From an uncultured Clostridia bacterium (GTDB taxonomy: Bacteria; Bacillota; Clostridia; Oscillospirales; Acutalibacteraceae): a stretch of DNA of 32,668 nt. The position numbers were made by a program, and so were the translations under genes. Under the pieces are notes generated by a model. The model made no database searches. It saw only the letters and a program-made list of their open reading frames with translations, and had not been told where the DNA came from. Where the stretch lies: contig CANQMH010000015.1 in the NCBI GenBank assembly GCA_947624865.1, positions 1 through 32,668 on the forward strand. Direction: 5' to 3'. Below, piece by piece: positions 21,122 through 29,062 of this stretch. The stretch's first letter is position 1. Every line of letters starts with the position of its first letter.

Positions 21122-22858
21122 CTACATAGCTTCGGGGCAGGTAATGTTGAACATTGTAAGAACATTTTTAATAACGGCTCGTACACATTCGCAAAGAGCA
21201 AGTCTTGCCTGCATAAGTCCCTCGTCCTCGCCCTTAACACGGCACGCGTTGTAAAATTTGTGGAACAGAGTTGCAAGCTGGGTTACATAACGCGTTATTT
21301 TTGTCGGGTCATAATCCTTAGCTGCGCTGATTATTTCGCTTGTGTATGAAGCAAGGTGATTTATAAGCTCACGTTCTTCGTTTGCTGTAAGCAGTGCAAG
21401 CTCTTCGTCACTGCATTCGCGCGGTGTTATTCCGTCCTTTTCAAGAGCCTTGAAAATACTGCAAATTCTTGCGTGAGCATACTGTACATAGTAAACGGGA
21501 TTTTGATTGTCCTGACTTACCGCAAGGTCAAGGTCAAAGTCCATCTGGGTGTTTGCTTCCCGTGTGTTGAAGAGAAATCTTGCGCTGTCAACAGGCACTT
21601 CGTCAAGCAAATCGCCAAGCTGAATTGCTTTGCCTGTTCGCTTGCTCATTTTTACAAGCTCTCCGCCCTTTACAAGCTTTACAAGCTGCATAAGCACGAC
21701 ATTCAGCTTGCTGCCGTCATATCCGATTGCGTCCATTGCACCTTTCATTCTCATTACGTGTCCGTGATGGTCTGCACCCCAGACATCAATAAGGGTTGTA
21801 AATCCTCTGTCGAATTTATTTTTGTGATATGCAATATCGGCTGTAAAATAAGTGGGATTACTGTTCTGACGGATTAATACGTCGTCTTTCAGCTCAAGAT
21901 TATCAATATATTTTTGAGTTTTGCCCTCTTTAAGCAGTTGTTTTGTAAGAACCTCTTTGTTTTTGTACCAGACTGCACCCTCTTTTTCGTAGGTGAGTCC
22001 CTTTTCTGTGAGCAAATCAACAACAGACTTTACAGCGCCGCTTTTATGAAGCTCGCTTTCAAAAAACCACTTGTCGTAGAAGATTTTATATTTAGCCATA
22101 TCCGACTGCATTTTTTTGATGTTCTTTGGAAGCGCATAGTCAACAAGCGCCTGTCTGCGCTCCCCGCTTTCAGCGTTTACAAGGCAGTCACCGTTTATGT
22201 CGGCATATTCCTGAGCAAGCTCCGTTATGTCGCTGCCATGGTAACCGTCCTCGGGAAACTCTATTTCGTCGCCTTTAAAAATTTGAAGATAACGCGCTTC
22301 AAGCGAACAGCCGAACTTTTCAATCTGGTTGCCTGCGTCATTTACATAAAATTCACGCCATGTGCTGTATCCTGCCTTGTCAAGAACCGCCGCAAGACAA
22401 TCGCCGAGAGCACCGCCCCTTGCATTGCCCATATGCATAGGACCTGTCGGGTTTGCGGAAACAAATTCAACCATAACTTTTTCTTTGCCGCCGAAATCCG
22501 AGCATCCGTAATTCTGCGGGTCTGCAAGAATTTCGCGGATAACATTTGAATAAAAGTCAGAGCCGAGAAAGAAGTTGATAAATCCCGGACCTGCGGTTTC
22601 AAAGCGTTCACACATTGTATTTTCAAGGTTAAGATTTGCCGTAATTGCCTGAGCAATTTTAAACGGAGGCATTTTAAATGTTTTTGCGCCTGCCATGGCT
22701 GCATTTGTCGCAAAATCCCCGTGACTTCTGTCGGCAGGAGTTTCAATAATAAACTGCGGAACTTCCGACTGAGGAAGTTCCCCGTTTTCAATGGCTTTAT
22801 TTATTGCATCAGTAATTGCTTTTTTCAGCATACTGACAGATTTTGCATATGTGTCCAT
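21122..22858 (-). CDS. argS: Arginyl-tRNA synthetase
   Basis: The class I synthetase has 578 residues from ATG 22858, which has GTGAGG upstream; the frame is open further but without a site. The N-terminal Add-1 domain is at about 1–115. The HIGH-like motif is in SANPTGPMHMGNARGG, the KMSK-like motif is VKMSKRTGKAIQLGDLL, and the C-terminal anticodon-binding DALR helices end in RVKGEDEGLMQARLALCECV. It charges tRNA-Arg. The start is 10 bp after the DUF1934 gene, an order also known from Bacillus (ywiB-argS). No T-box leader is visible. Confidence 0.96.
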   Translation of the reverse strand: MDTYAKSVSMLKKAITDAINKAIENGELPQSEVPQFIIETPADRSHGDFATNAAMAGAKTFKMPPFKIAQAITANLNLENTMCERFETAGPGFINFFLGSDFYSNVIREILADPQNYGCSDFGGKEKVMVEFVSANPTGPMHMGNARGGALGDCLAAVLDKAGYSTWREFYVNDAGNQIEKFGCSLEARYLQIFKGDEIEFPEDGYHGSDITELAQEYADINGDCLVNAESGERRQALVDYALPKNIKKMQSDMAKYKIFYDKWFFESELHKSGAVKSVVDLLTEKGLTYEKEGAVWYKNKEVLTKQLLKEGKTQKYIDNLELKDDVLIRQNSNPTYFTADIAYHKNKFDRGFTTLIDVWGADHHGHVMRMKGAMDAIGYDGSKLNVVLMQLVKLVKGGELVKMSKRTGKAIQLGDLLDEVPVDSARFLFNTREANTQMDFDLDLAVSQDNQNPVYYVQYAHARICSIFKALEKDGITPRECSDEELALLTANEERELINHLASYTSEIISAAKDYDPTKITRYVTQLATLFHKFYNACRVKGEDEGLMQARLALCECVRAVIKNVLTMFNITCPEAM

Positions 22859-22868
22859 ACTTTTTACC

Positions 22869-23312
22869 TCACTGTGCCGTATTTGTTTTTTCTTCAACCT
22901 TTATCTTAAAGCTGTTTTCGCTCACAAGGTCTGTATTAAAATCAAGCGTGTAGCTCACTTCGAGCGTGCCGCCCTGCTCTCCGAGCGTGCTTTTCATGGT
23001 TTTTGTAAAAACGCCTATTATAAGGTCGCCTGCAACTGTCTGGTAAAGGCATTGATGTCTCTTGCCCTTTTCAAGCATAAGCTGTGACCTCATAGGACCT
23101 TTGCGTGTGATTGTAACAATATCATTTTCAACTTTAATCAGATTATCAAAATGCTCGTTGGGATTATCGTCATCGTATTCCTTGTAGCCGATATAGCAAT
23201 GTCCGTTTTTCATTATGTAATTGCCCGCCGTAAGAACTTCGACCTTGTCTGTTTCTCCGTCCAGCTTTTGTTCTCCGATAATGGAAATCATATATTTTTC
23301 GTTATTTGCCAT
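22869..23312 (-). CDS. DUF1934 (YwiB-like) calycin-fold protein
   Basis: The protein has 147 residues from ATG 23312 (MANNEKYMISIIGEQKLDGE), with AGGGGAAA upstream. It matches the DUF1934/YwiB family by pattern: a small beta-barrel with YIMKNGHCYIGYKEY, then IVTITRKGPMRSQLMLEKGK, and SYTLDFNTDLVSENSFKIKV near the end. No catalytic residues are known to me for the family. Its gene sits between murI and argS with gaps of 13 and 10 bp, so it belongs to one operon. Conservation of the link to argS across Firmicutes suggests a shared housekeeping context, but the role is unknown. Confidence 0.85.
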   Translation of the reverse strand: MANNEKYMISIIGEQKLDGETDKVEVLTAGNYIMKNGHCYIGYKEYDDDNPNEHFDNLIKVENDIVTITRKGPMRSQLMLEKGKRHQCLYQTVAGDLIIGVFTKTMKSTLGEQGGTLEVSYTLDFNTDLVSENSFKIKVEEKTNTAQ

Positions 23313-23325
23313 TGTATTTCCCCTG

Positions 23326-24144
23326 TCAATATTGCTCAATATCAATCTGTGTGACCGTATGCTCCATATCGCGTCCTAAAAACAGTCCGGCGACATTTTC
23401 AAATCCATCGGGAGTATCGCTGACGAAAAACTCGGGATTTTTGTGTGACGGTTCATCATTGAGCATATTTTGTTCTTTAAGTATCTTTGCCGCATATACG
23501 GCGGTTTCATATCCCGAATCAACAAGAGTTACTTTATCTTCCATATAATCCGAAATCGCTTCTCTTAAAAGCGGATAGTGGGTACAGCCCAGAATCAGTG
23601 TGTCGATTCCCTGCTCTTTAAGCGCTGAAAGGTATCTCCTTATTACAAGCCGCACAATCTGGTCGTCACGGCAGATAAAGCCGTCTTCAACAAGCGGAAC
23701 AAAAAGCGGACACGCCTGTTCATATACTCTGAAATCGGGATTTAGTTTTTCAAGTCTTAATTTGTAGCTGTGGCTGTTTATGGTTGCAGCAGTACCGATA
23801 ATTCCGATTTTTCCGTTATTGGTCTTGTGCGCAGCGGTAAAAGCGGTGGGATTAACAACTCCAGTATATGGGACGGTAAGCTTGCTTTCAAGCTCTTTTC
23901 CTGCAACCGAGCTTACCGTGCCGCAGGCGGCGACAATCATTTTTACATTGTTTCTCAGAAGAAATTCAGTATCCTGAAATGCGTATTTTTTAATTGTGTC
24001 ACGGCTTCGGTTGCCGTAGGGAACTCTGCCTGTGTCGCCGAAGTATATTATTTTTTCGTTTGGAAGAACGTGTAAAAACTCTTTTACGGCGCTTAATCCC
24101 CCAAGTCCGGAGTCAAAAACTCCTATGGCGTTTCGGGATGACAT
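23326..24144 (-). CDS. murI: Glutamate racemase
   Basis: The protein has 272 residues from ATG 24144 (MSSRNAIGVFDSGLGGLSAV), with GAAGG upstream. It converts L- to D-glutamate for peptidoglycan. The two catalytic cysteines are visible: C74 in VAACGTVSSV and C187 in LILGCTHYPLL. Near the first cysteine most racemases read ACNTAS; here it is ACGTVS, so an Asn next to the catalytic Cys is replaced by Gly. D11 and S12 in the first motif and YGDT-like YFGDTGRVPYGNRS are normal. It is the first gene of the murI–DUF1934–argS operon, behind a good promoter. Confidence 0.92.
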   Translation of the reverse strand: MSSRNAIGVFDSGLGGLSAVKEFLHVLPNEKIIYFGDTGRVPYGNRSRDTIKKYAFQDTEFLLRNNVKMIVAACGTVSSVAGKELESKLTVPYTGVVNPTAFTAAHKTNNGKIGIIGTAATINSHSYKLRLEKLNPDFRVYEQACPLFVPLVEDGFICRDDQIVRLVIRRYLSALKEQGIDTLILGCTHYPLLREAISDYMEDKVTLVDSGYETAVYAAKILKEQNMLNDEPSHKNPEFFVSDTPDGFENVAGLFLGRDMEHTVTQIDIEQY

Positions 24145-24179
24145 ATTAAAACCTTCTTTTACATTTATATACAGATAAA

Positions 24180-24208
24180 ATAATAACACAATAACTTAAT
24201 TGTTGCAA
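24180..24208 (-). promoter_or_regulatory. Sigma-A promoter of the murI operon
   Basis: On the minus strand TTGCAA (24208–24203) and TATTAT (24185–24180) are separated by 17 bp. Transcription would start near 24173, 29 bases before the murI ATG. Confidence 0.65.
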
Positions 24209-24287
24209 GTCAAATCATTGCGATGATGATATTGTTTAATGATACCCGGAAAAATCAGATATACCCTGATAATTATACGCATATCCT

Positions 24288-24316
24288 TTGACAAATCACA
24301 TATTTAATTGTATAAT
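24288..24316 (+). promoter_or_regulatory. Perfect consensus sigma-A promoter
   Basis: TTGACA (24288–24293) and TATAAT (24311–24316) match the consensus exactly, with the ideal 17-bp spacing. It drives the gene starting at 24352, with a leader of roughly 30 bases. Confidence 0.9.
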
Positions 24317-24351
24317 GGCAAGTAACAGACTAATCCGAGAGGAAGATTAAG

Positions 24352-25143
24352 TTGGAATTTAAAAAGGCATTTGATTTAATCGTAGGCAGAGTAGAGGAAG
24401 AGCTTGTAAAGTCTGAATATACAAGGCAGAAGGTTGCGGCTGAAAACAACAACGAGCTTGCAGCCTTGTTTACAAGTCAGAATATTGCCTATTCCGTAGT
24501 ATATTATATGGATAAACAGCAGATGGTGCTGCGTTCCTGCACTATGACTGAGGACGGTCCCGACAACGATTGGAAAACGCTGGCAACGTGGCTTTATGAT
24601 GAGGAAACCGCAACGCAAAAGGACGCTGAAAGCATTGCAAATGACTTTGTAGAGGGCGTATCGGGTACGATCGCAATTAAGCGTGCGAAGCAGGTAAAGC
24701 AGAAAAAGAGAAAAGATGACGACGGAAATGCAGACCCCAAGTTTCTTGCAAAGCGTTTTGTAACGTTCTTTCCTGAGTTAAAAGATGAAATAAAAAATGA
24801 AGAGGACTGTTATTTTCCGTTCAGAGGAGCGACCTTTGCAAAAGAACATATCGCTCCGAAAATTGACACATATATAAAGCGTGCCACAAAACCCGAGCTT
24901 GAAAAAATTGCTTCCGTATTCAATGTTCAGTATGGCAACGGCGATGTTGATACACGCTCAATTATAACAATAGTAATTCTGAATTCACTTGAGGACGCAG
25001 AGTACAAAAGCGTTTATGAGTATTTTGACGACGATTTGAAAAAGGCAGCAGACGCTGCACGCAAATACAAGGGCAAGACCGTAAAACCTGAAAAGATAAA
25101 GAATAAAAACACGTCAAAAGCAAGCACGCTCAATAATCAGTAA
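24352..25143 (+). CDS. Conserved protein of unknown function upstream of the rpmG-secE-nusG operon
   Basis: The protein has 263 residues starting at TTG 24352, which has GAGAGGAAG upstream. It begins (M)EFKKAFDLIVGRVEEELVK. Distinct phrases are SQNIAYSVVYYMDKQQMVLR, GPDNDWKTLATWLYDEETAT, DDDGNADPKFLAKRFVTFFP and NGDVDTRSIITIVILNSL. There is no signal peptide or membrane helix; a Lys/Asp-rich stretch lies at about 116–130 and the C-terminus is basic. I recall similar proteins in other Ruminococcaceae but no function. The very strong promoter implies high expression in growing cells. It is cytoplasmic and soluble, perhaps with two alpha/beta parts joined by the charged stretch. It has its own hairpin after the stop. 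Confidence 0.8.
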   Translation: MEFKKAFDLIVGRVEEELVKSEYTRQKVAAENNNELAALFTSQNIAYSVVYYMDKQQMVLRSCTMTEDGPDNDWKTLATWLYDEETATQKDAESIANDFVEGVSGTIAIKRAKQVKQKKRKDDDGNADPKFLAKRFVTFFPELKDEIKNEEDCYFPFRGATFAKEHIAPKIDTYIKRATKPELEKIASVFNVQYGNGDVDTRSIITIVILNSLEDAEYKSVYEYFDDDLKKAADAARKYKGKTVKPEKIKNKNTSKASTLNNQ

Positions 25144-25197
25144 TTCTAATTCTGATTTATCATATTTAATATTAATTTCTTACAAATTATAACGGAT

Positions 25198-25235
25198 AGG
25201 TCGGGTAGTCTATATTTTCAGTACGCCCGACCTTC
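25198..25235 (+). terminator. Probable terminator of the 263-residue gene
   Basis: AGGTCGGG (25198–25205) pairs with CCCGACCT (25226–25233) around a 20-base loop. The following TTCCAAATATT is a weak T tail. It separates this gene from the promoter at 25264. Confidence 0.5.
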
Positions 25236-25263
25236 CAAATATTAAAAAATTTGTAAAAAACTA

Positions 25264-25292
25264 TTGACTTAGCAATTTTGATATGATAGAAT
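25264..25292 (+). promoter_or_regulatory. Sigma-A promoter of the rpmG-secE-nusG operon
   Basis: TTGACT (25264–25269) and TAGAAT (25287–25292) are 17 bp apart. The leader of about 75 bases to rpmG holds two small GC-rich potential hairpins (about 25301–25313 and 25327–25342) of unknown importance. Confidence 0.7.
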
Positions 25293-25375
25293 AGTTGTAC
25301 CTCTGAAAGGGGCTTATTTTTTTGTGCCCTATTGAGGGAGGCTAAAATATTCCGAAATAACCGGGAGGTGCCGTT

Positions 25376-25525
25376 ATGAGAGTAAAAATAACATTGGCCT
25401 GCACAGAGTGCAAACAGCGTAACTACAACACAATGAAGAACAAGAAAAACAGTCCCGACAGACTTGAAATGAATAAGTATTGCCGCTTCTGTAAGAAACA
25501 CACAGTTCACAAGGAAACAAAATAA
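25376..25525 (+). CDS. rpmG: 50S ribosomal protein L33
   Basis: The protein has 49 residues starting [20 protein letters not shown] and ending [10 protein letters not shown]. The zinc-binding cysteines are C9, C12, C36 and C39, so this is the zinc-containing (C+) form of L33. ATG 25376 follows GGGAGGTG. It lies 12 bp before secE, the usual rpmG-secE-nusG order in Firmicutes. Length is the standard 49 residues. No tRNA gene lies between it and secE, unlike in some bacteria. Confidence 0.95.
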   Translation: MRVKITLACTECKQRNYNTMKNKKNSPDRLEMNKYCRFCKKHTVHKETK

Positions 25526-25537
25526 CGGAGGTGCAGT

Positions 25538-25804
25538 ATGGCTGATAAGAAGCTTGAAGCAAAAAAGGCAGATCCTAAAAAGGCTGCTAAAAAAAGCAAG
25601 AAGCCTAATGTATTTAAAAGGCTTTTTAAGTACCTCGTTGCATGTAAGGGTGAGCTAAAGAAAATTACATGGCCGTCAGCAAGACAGACTACAAAGAATT
25701 TCGGCATAGTAATTGCCGTAATTGTAGTAATAGGTCTGTTCATATTCGCTCTTGATCAGGGCTTGTATGCTTTGCTTGGCTTGGTTATGGATACTTCTGC
25801 ATAA
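25538..25804 (+). CDS. secE: Preprotein translocase subunit SecE
   Basis: The protein has 88 residues. A Lys/Ala-rich cytoplasmic N-terminus (1–25) leads into the conserved amphipathic part ELKKITWPSARQTTKN (about 39–54) and a single membrane helix (about 56–80). It stabilises SecY in the SecYEG channel. CGGAGGTG precedes the ATG. The gene follows rpmG and precedes nusG by 42 bp. Confidence 0.95.
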   Translation: MADKKLEAKKADPKKAAKKSKKPNVFKRLFKYLVACKGELKKITWPSARQTTKNFGIVIAVIVVIGLFIFALDQGLYALLGLVMDTSA

Positions 25805-25846
25805 TTCTGTGTTATTACTTTAACTTACGAAAGGAAGAAAGTTATA

Positions 25847-26374
25847 ATGCCGGAAACAGAAGCAAAATGGTATGTCGTTCATACTTATTCGGGTTATGAA
25901 AACAAGGTCGCGGCAGACCTTATGACTACAGCTGAAAACAGAAACCTGCAGGATATGATTATTGATGTAAAAGTTCCTACAGAGATTGTTACGGAAACCG
26001 TTGGTGAAAAGACCAAAGAGGTTGAACACAAGCTGTATCCGGGATATGTTTTTGTAAAAATGATTTATACCGATGAAACATGGTATGTTGTCCGCAATAT
26101 TCGCGGCTGTACCGGATTTGTCGGACCGGGATCCAAACCCGTTCCTCTTACCGATGCAGAGGTTTACAGAATGGGCGTTGAAACACGCAGTGTAAAGGTA
26201 TCTTATTCTGTAGGCGACTCGGTACGTATTATTGACGGTCCGCTTGAGGACTTCGTCGGTGTTGTAGAAGAACTTGATACCGACAAAAATTATGTCCGCG
26301 TAGTTGTTTCTATGTTCGGACGTGAAACTCCGGTTGAGCTTGAGCTAACTCAGGCTGAAGCGTTAGAAGACTAA
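25847..26374 (+). CDS. nusG: Transcription elongation/termination factor NusG
   Basis: The protein has 175 residues. The NGN domain begins [20 protein letters not shown] and includes [20 protein letters not shown]; the KOW domain near the C-terminus has [20 protein letters not shown] and [11 protein letters not shown]. It binds RNA polymerase and modulates pausing. AGGAAGAAAG precedes the start. A 115-bp gap with RNA structure separates it from rplK. Confidence 0.96.
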   Translation: MPETEAKWYVVHTYSGYENKVAADLMTTAENRNLQDMIIDVKVPTEIVTETVGEKTKEVEHKLYPGYVFVKMIYTDETWYVVRNIRGCTGFVGPGSKPVPLTDAEVYRMGVETRSVKVSYSVGDSVRIIDGPLEDFVGVVEELDTDKNYVRVVVSMFGRETPVELELTQAEALED

Positions 26375-26407
26375 TTTTACAGATAATCAGCCGAATGGCT
26401 TTTTATT

Positions 26408-26468
26408 GGGAATACTTTTATTCCCTGTGGGAGGGACCCTACATAGTGGCGTTCCGCAATTTACCACG
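26408..26468 (+). promoter_or_regulatory. Structured leader before rplK, possible L1-binding site
   Basis: GGGAAT (26408–26413) pairs with ATTCCC (26420–26425). Directly after, GTGG (26427–26430) can pair with CCAC (26464–26467), enclosing GGGA (26433–26436) with TTCC (26452–26455) and an asymmetric internal loop beginning GA on the 5' side. This resembles the two-helix L1 target seen more clearly before rplA, but the 3' loop is longer. The rplK ribosome binding site follows. Confidence 0.4.
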
Positions 26469-26489
26469 AATTTTGGAGGTGCAAATACA

Positions 26490-26915
26490 ATGGCTCAGAA
26501 GGTTGTAGGCTTAATTAAACTACAGATTCCCGCCGGAAAAGCTACTCCGGCACCACCTGTCGGACCGGCACTCGGTCAGCACGGTGTAAACATTGTTGCG
26601 TTCACAAAGGATTTTAATGAGCGTACAAAGAATGACATAGGTCTTATAATTCCGGTTGTAATTACCGTTTATGCAGACCGTTCATTCACTTTCGTTACAA
26701 AGACTCCGCCTGCTGCAGTTCTTCTTAAAAAGGCTTGCGGTATTGAAAGCGGTTCAGGCGTACCGAATAAAACAAAAGTTGCTAAGATTACTAAAGAGCA
26801 GATTTCTAAAATCGCCGAGCAAAAAATGCCCGACCTCAATGCAGGTTCACTTGACGCTGCCATCAGCATGATCGCAGGTACGGCAAGAAGTATGGGTATC
26901 ACAGTAGTTGACTAA
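26490..26915 (+). CDS. rplK: 50S ribosomal protein L11
   Basis: The protein has 141 residues starting [20 protein letters not shown], with the [17 protein letters not shown] signature and the C-terminal RNA-binding domain ending SMGITVVD. Start ATG 26490 follows TTGGAGGTG; an upstream extension of the frame covers only leader sequence. Length is the family norm. It precedes rplA by 54 bp. Confidence 0.97.
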   Translation: MAQKVVGLIKLQIPAGKATPAPPVGPALGQHGVNIVAFTKDFNERTKNDIGLIIPVVITVYADRSFTFVTKTPPAAVLLKKACGIESGSGVPNKTKVAKITKEQISKIAEQKMPDLNAGSLDAAISMIAGTARSMGITVVD

Positions 26916-26921
26916 TAATCC

Positions 26922-26950
26922 GGGTGGGAGGAAATTTCCGATTGACCACC
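26922..26950 (+). promoter_or_regulatory. L1-binding RNA motif between rplK and rplA
   Basis: GGTGG (26923–26927) pairs with CCACC (26946–26950). Inside, GGA (26930–26932) pairs with TCC (26937–26939). The asymmetric internal loop is GA opposite GATTGA. Two short helices joined by such a loop, with GGGAG on one side and a GAUGA-like sequence on the other, is the established form of the L1 target on 23S rRNA and on autoregulated mRNAs. It ends eight bases before the rplA ribosome binding site, so L1 binding would block translation. Confidence 0.6.
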
Positions 26951-26969
26951 TAACAATGGAGGAAAACTG

Positions 26970-27665
26970 ATGAAACACGGTAAAAAATATGTTGACGCTG
27001 CAAAGCTCGTTGACAGAACTAAATTATATGATTCAGGCGAGGCACTTGATACAGTTATCAAGACTGCTACAGCTAAGTTTGATGAAACAGTTGAGCTGCA
27101 CGTAAAGCTCGGTGTTGACAGCCGTCACGCAGACCAGCAGGTTAGAGGTGCGGTTGTTCTTCCAAACGGTACAGGTAAAAATGTAAGAGTTCTTGCTATC
27201 TGCAAGGGCGCAAACGAAGACCTTGCCAAAGAAGCCGGCGCAGACTATGTCGGCGCTGAGGATATGACTCAGAAAATTCAGCAGGAAAACTGGATGGATT
27301 TTGACGTGCTTATCACAACGCCCGACTGCATGGGTCTTGTCGGTCGTTTAGGTAGAATCCTCGGACCGAGAGGTCTTATGCCTAACCCAAAGGCAGGTAC
27401 TGTTACTCCTGACATTGCCAAGGCTGTAAAAGAAGCTAAGGCTGGTAAGATCGAGTACCGTCTTGATAAAACAAACATTATTCACTGCCCAATCGGCAAA
27501 GTAAGTTTTGGTGCTGACAAGCTCGCTGAGAACCTTGACGCTCTTATGGATGCAGTTGTAAAGGCTAAGCCTGCTGCTGCCAAGGGTCAGTATATTCGTT
27601 CGGTTGCTGTTACTTCAACAATGGGTCCGAGCGTTCGCATCAATCCTACTAAGTTTGGTGCATAA
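26970..27665 (+). CDS. rplA: 50S ribosomal protein L1
   Basis: The protein has 231 residues. It begins [20 protein letters not shown] and contains [20 protein letters not shown], the signature [20 protein letters not shown], and [20 protein letters not shown] at the end. It binds the L1 stalk of 23S rRNA and commonly represses its own operon. GGAGG precedes the ATG. A leader containing the L10-type attenuator follows. Confidence 0.97.
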   Translation: MKHGKKYVDAAKLVDRTKLYDSGEALDTVIKTATAKFDETVELHVKLGVDSRHADQQVRGAVVLPNGTGKNVRVLAICKGANEDLAKEAGADYVGAEDMTQKIQQENWMDFDVLITTPDCMGLVGRLGRILGPRGLMPNPKAGTVTPDIAKAVKEAKAGKIEYRLDKTNIIHCPIGKVSFGADKLAENLDALMDAVVKAKPAAAKGQYIRSVAVTSTMGPSVRINPTKFGA

Positions 27666-27740
27666 TTAAAAAACTCCGCATAATTTGCGGCATTATCTTA
27701 AATTATTTGCACATCTGTGTGAATATATATTTTAAATTCG

Positions 27741-27855
27741 CTGTTCTAAAGACAGCAGGTGCGTATGCGTAAGGGTTATCCCGCCTGCCGAGGAAGATGC
27801 AAATTACTGTTTTGTATTTTTGCAGCCGTCCCGGTATGGGTCGGCTGTTTTTTTG
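27741..27855 (+). promoter_or_regulatory. Ribosomal L10 leader with intrinsic attenuator
   Basis: The region has the conserved L10-leader core: a CTGTTCTAAAGACAG hairpin (27741–27755), GCAGGTGCG followed by a CGCCTGC partner (27782–27788), and GAGGAAGATG. Downstream, CAGCCG (27823–27828) pairs with CGGCTG (27842–27847), extended by CCC/GGG, and is followed by seven T residues (27848–27854): an intrinsic terminator inside the leader. GCAAA near 27799 and TTTGC near 27819 could form an alternative pairing. The L10(L12)4 complex is known to bind such leaders and control rplJ-rplL. Confidence 0.85.
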
Positions 27856-27890
27856 AACTGCGTTAAAAAATTTTGGAGGTGAATTTAGTC

Positions 27891-28481
27891 TTGCCAAGTC
27901 AAAGTGTTTTAGAGCAGAAAAAGGCAATTGTTGCAGAGCTTTCAGAAAGAATTAAAAACTCTGTAACAGGCGTTGTTGTAAGCTATGAAGGTATTAATAC
28001 CGAAGACGACACAAAGCTCAGAAAAGAACTTCGTGAAAACAACGTTAAGTACACAGTTGTTAAGAACACACTTTTGTCACGTGCCTGCGACGAAGTTGGT
28101 CTTGAGGACTTGAAAACTGTTCTTGAGGGCACAACAGCCATCGCAACAAGCGACAGCGAATATGCTGCCGCAGCAAGAATTCTTTGCAACTATGCAAAGG
28201 ACCACGACAACTTTAAGGTTAAGTCGGCTTATCTTGACGGCGCAGTAATTGATATGGATACAATCATATCTCTTTCAAAGCTCCCGACAAGAGATGTTCT
28301 TCTTGCAAACGTACTTGGTGCATTCCAGGCACCTATCGCATCCTTTGCACGTGCCGTACAGGCTATTGTTGATAAGGGCGGCGTCGAAGCTTGTGCAGCT
28401 GAAGCTAAAGAGGCTCCTGCTGAAGAAGCTCCCGCAGAAACAACAGAGACTCCCGCTGAGGAGACTCCCGCAGCAGAATAA
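27891..28481 (+). CDS. rplJ: 50S ribosomal protein L10
   Basis: The protein has 196 residues starting at TTG 27891 (MPSQSVLEQKKAIVAELSER), with GGAGGTG about 11 bases upstream; other upstream starts overlap the ribosome binding site. The RNA-binding part includes VVVSYEGINTEDDTKLRKEL and NTLLSRA; the helical stalk part follows. The last 30 or so residues are a repetitive Ala/Glu/Pro/Thr tail (KEAPAEEAPAETTETPAEET), making it longer than the usual 165–175. L10 anchors L7/L12 dimers. Translation from a TTG start and the L10 leader suggest tight control. Confidence 0.95.
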   Translation: MPSQSVLEQKKAIVAELSERIKNSVTGVVVSYEGINTEDDTKLRKELRENNVKYTVVKNTLLSRACDEVGLEDLKTVLEGTTAIATSDSEYAAAARILCNYAKDHDNFKVKSAYLDGAVIDMDTIISLSKLPTRDVLLANVLGAFQAPIASFARAVQAIVDKGGVEACAAEAKEAPAEEAPAETTETPAEETPAAE

Positions 28482-28534
28482 TCTGCAAATGAATTTTTAA
28501 AATAACTAATTTATAACATCGGAGGTAAATTAAA

Positions 28535-28912
28535 ATGGCATCAGAAAAAATTACTGCTATTATTGAAGAATTAAAAGGCCTCACAGTTCTTGAGCTTTCA
28601 GAGCTTGTTCACGCTGTAGAGGATGAGTTTGGCGTATCCGCAGCTGCTGCAGTTGCAGTTGCAGGTCCTGCTGCAGACGGCGGCGCAGCTGCTGCTGAGC
28701 AGACAGAATTTGACGTTGTACTTAAAGGTGCAGGCGGAAACAAGATTGCTGTTATCAAGGTTGTTCGTGAGATTACAGGTCTTGGACTTAAGGAAGCAAA
28801 AGCACTTGTTGACGGTGCTCCTAAGACTCTTAAGGAAGCTGTTTCTAAGGACGACGCTGAAGCTATGAAGGCTAAGCTTGAAGAAGCAGGCGCAGAAGTA
28901 GAAGTAAAATAA
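28535..28912 (+). CDS. rplL: 50S ribosomal protein L7/L12
   Basis: The protein has 125 residues. The N-terminal dimerisation helices ([20 protein letters not shown]) are joined by an Ala/Gly hinge (about 36–54) to the C-terminal factor-binding domain with [40 protein letters not shown] and a final [10 protein letters not shown]. It forms the ribosomal stalk recruiting elongation factors. TCGGAGG lies upstream. It ends the operon; rpoB does not follow, because the downstream genes are on the other strand. Confidence 0.97.
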   Translation: MASEKITAIIEELKGLTVLELSELVHAVEDEFGVSAAAAVAVAGPAADGGAAAAEQTEFDVVLKGAGGNKIAVIKVVREITGLGLKEAKALVDGAPKTLKEAVSKDDAEAMKAKLEEAGAEVEVK

Positions 28913-28930
28913 TTCACTTTCCAAAACATT

Positions 28931-28966
28931 AAAAGCTGTCTTTGCATTTGCAAAGACAGCTTTTTT
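28931..28966 (+). terminator. Strong intrinsic terminator after rplL
   Basis: A perfect 15-bp stem pairs 28931–28945 with 28950–28964 around a 4-base loop and runs into TTTTTT (28961–28966). On the minus strand it is followed by AATGTTTTGG, so it may also stop transcripts from the SDR gene at 29063. Confidence 0.92.
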
Positions 28967-28974
28967 ACTGAGTT

Positions 28975-29058
28975 GGAAATTACTTGATAATACTCGGGCA
29001 AAGAGAGATTCTAATTTGTCGAACCTGTCTGCTCGAATTGTGAGCGTCGTTACGCCGA
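28975..29058. repeat. Dispersed intergenic repeat, copy B
   Basis: Gap-free match to copy A (3470–3528) across 28994–29052. The inverted repeat is TCGGGCA (28994–29000) with TGCTCGA (29030–29036), again 29 bases apart; the one changed base gives a G–U pair on the plus strand. Only one copy of the 30-bp unit is present here. It lies between the stop codon of the minus-strand SDR gene and the rplL terminator. Confidence 0.75.
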
Positions 29059-29062
29059 TTTT

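Noticed and set aside
21914..22549. A 211-residue plus-strand frame opposite argS, with several similar ones nearby
   Set aside because: Antisense shadow of a conserved synthetase; composition (many Phe, Val and Cys) is that of reverse-complement coding sequence.
26389..26404. A terminator directly after nusG (AGCC-GAAT-GGCT-TTTT)
   Set aside because: The stem has only four pairs; it could be part of the rplK leader but cannot be called a terminator with confidence.
27676..27690. A hairpin after rplA (CCGCA with TGCGG)
   Set aside because: Five pairs and no T run; the functional attenuator is further downstream at 27823–27854.
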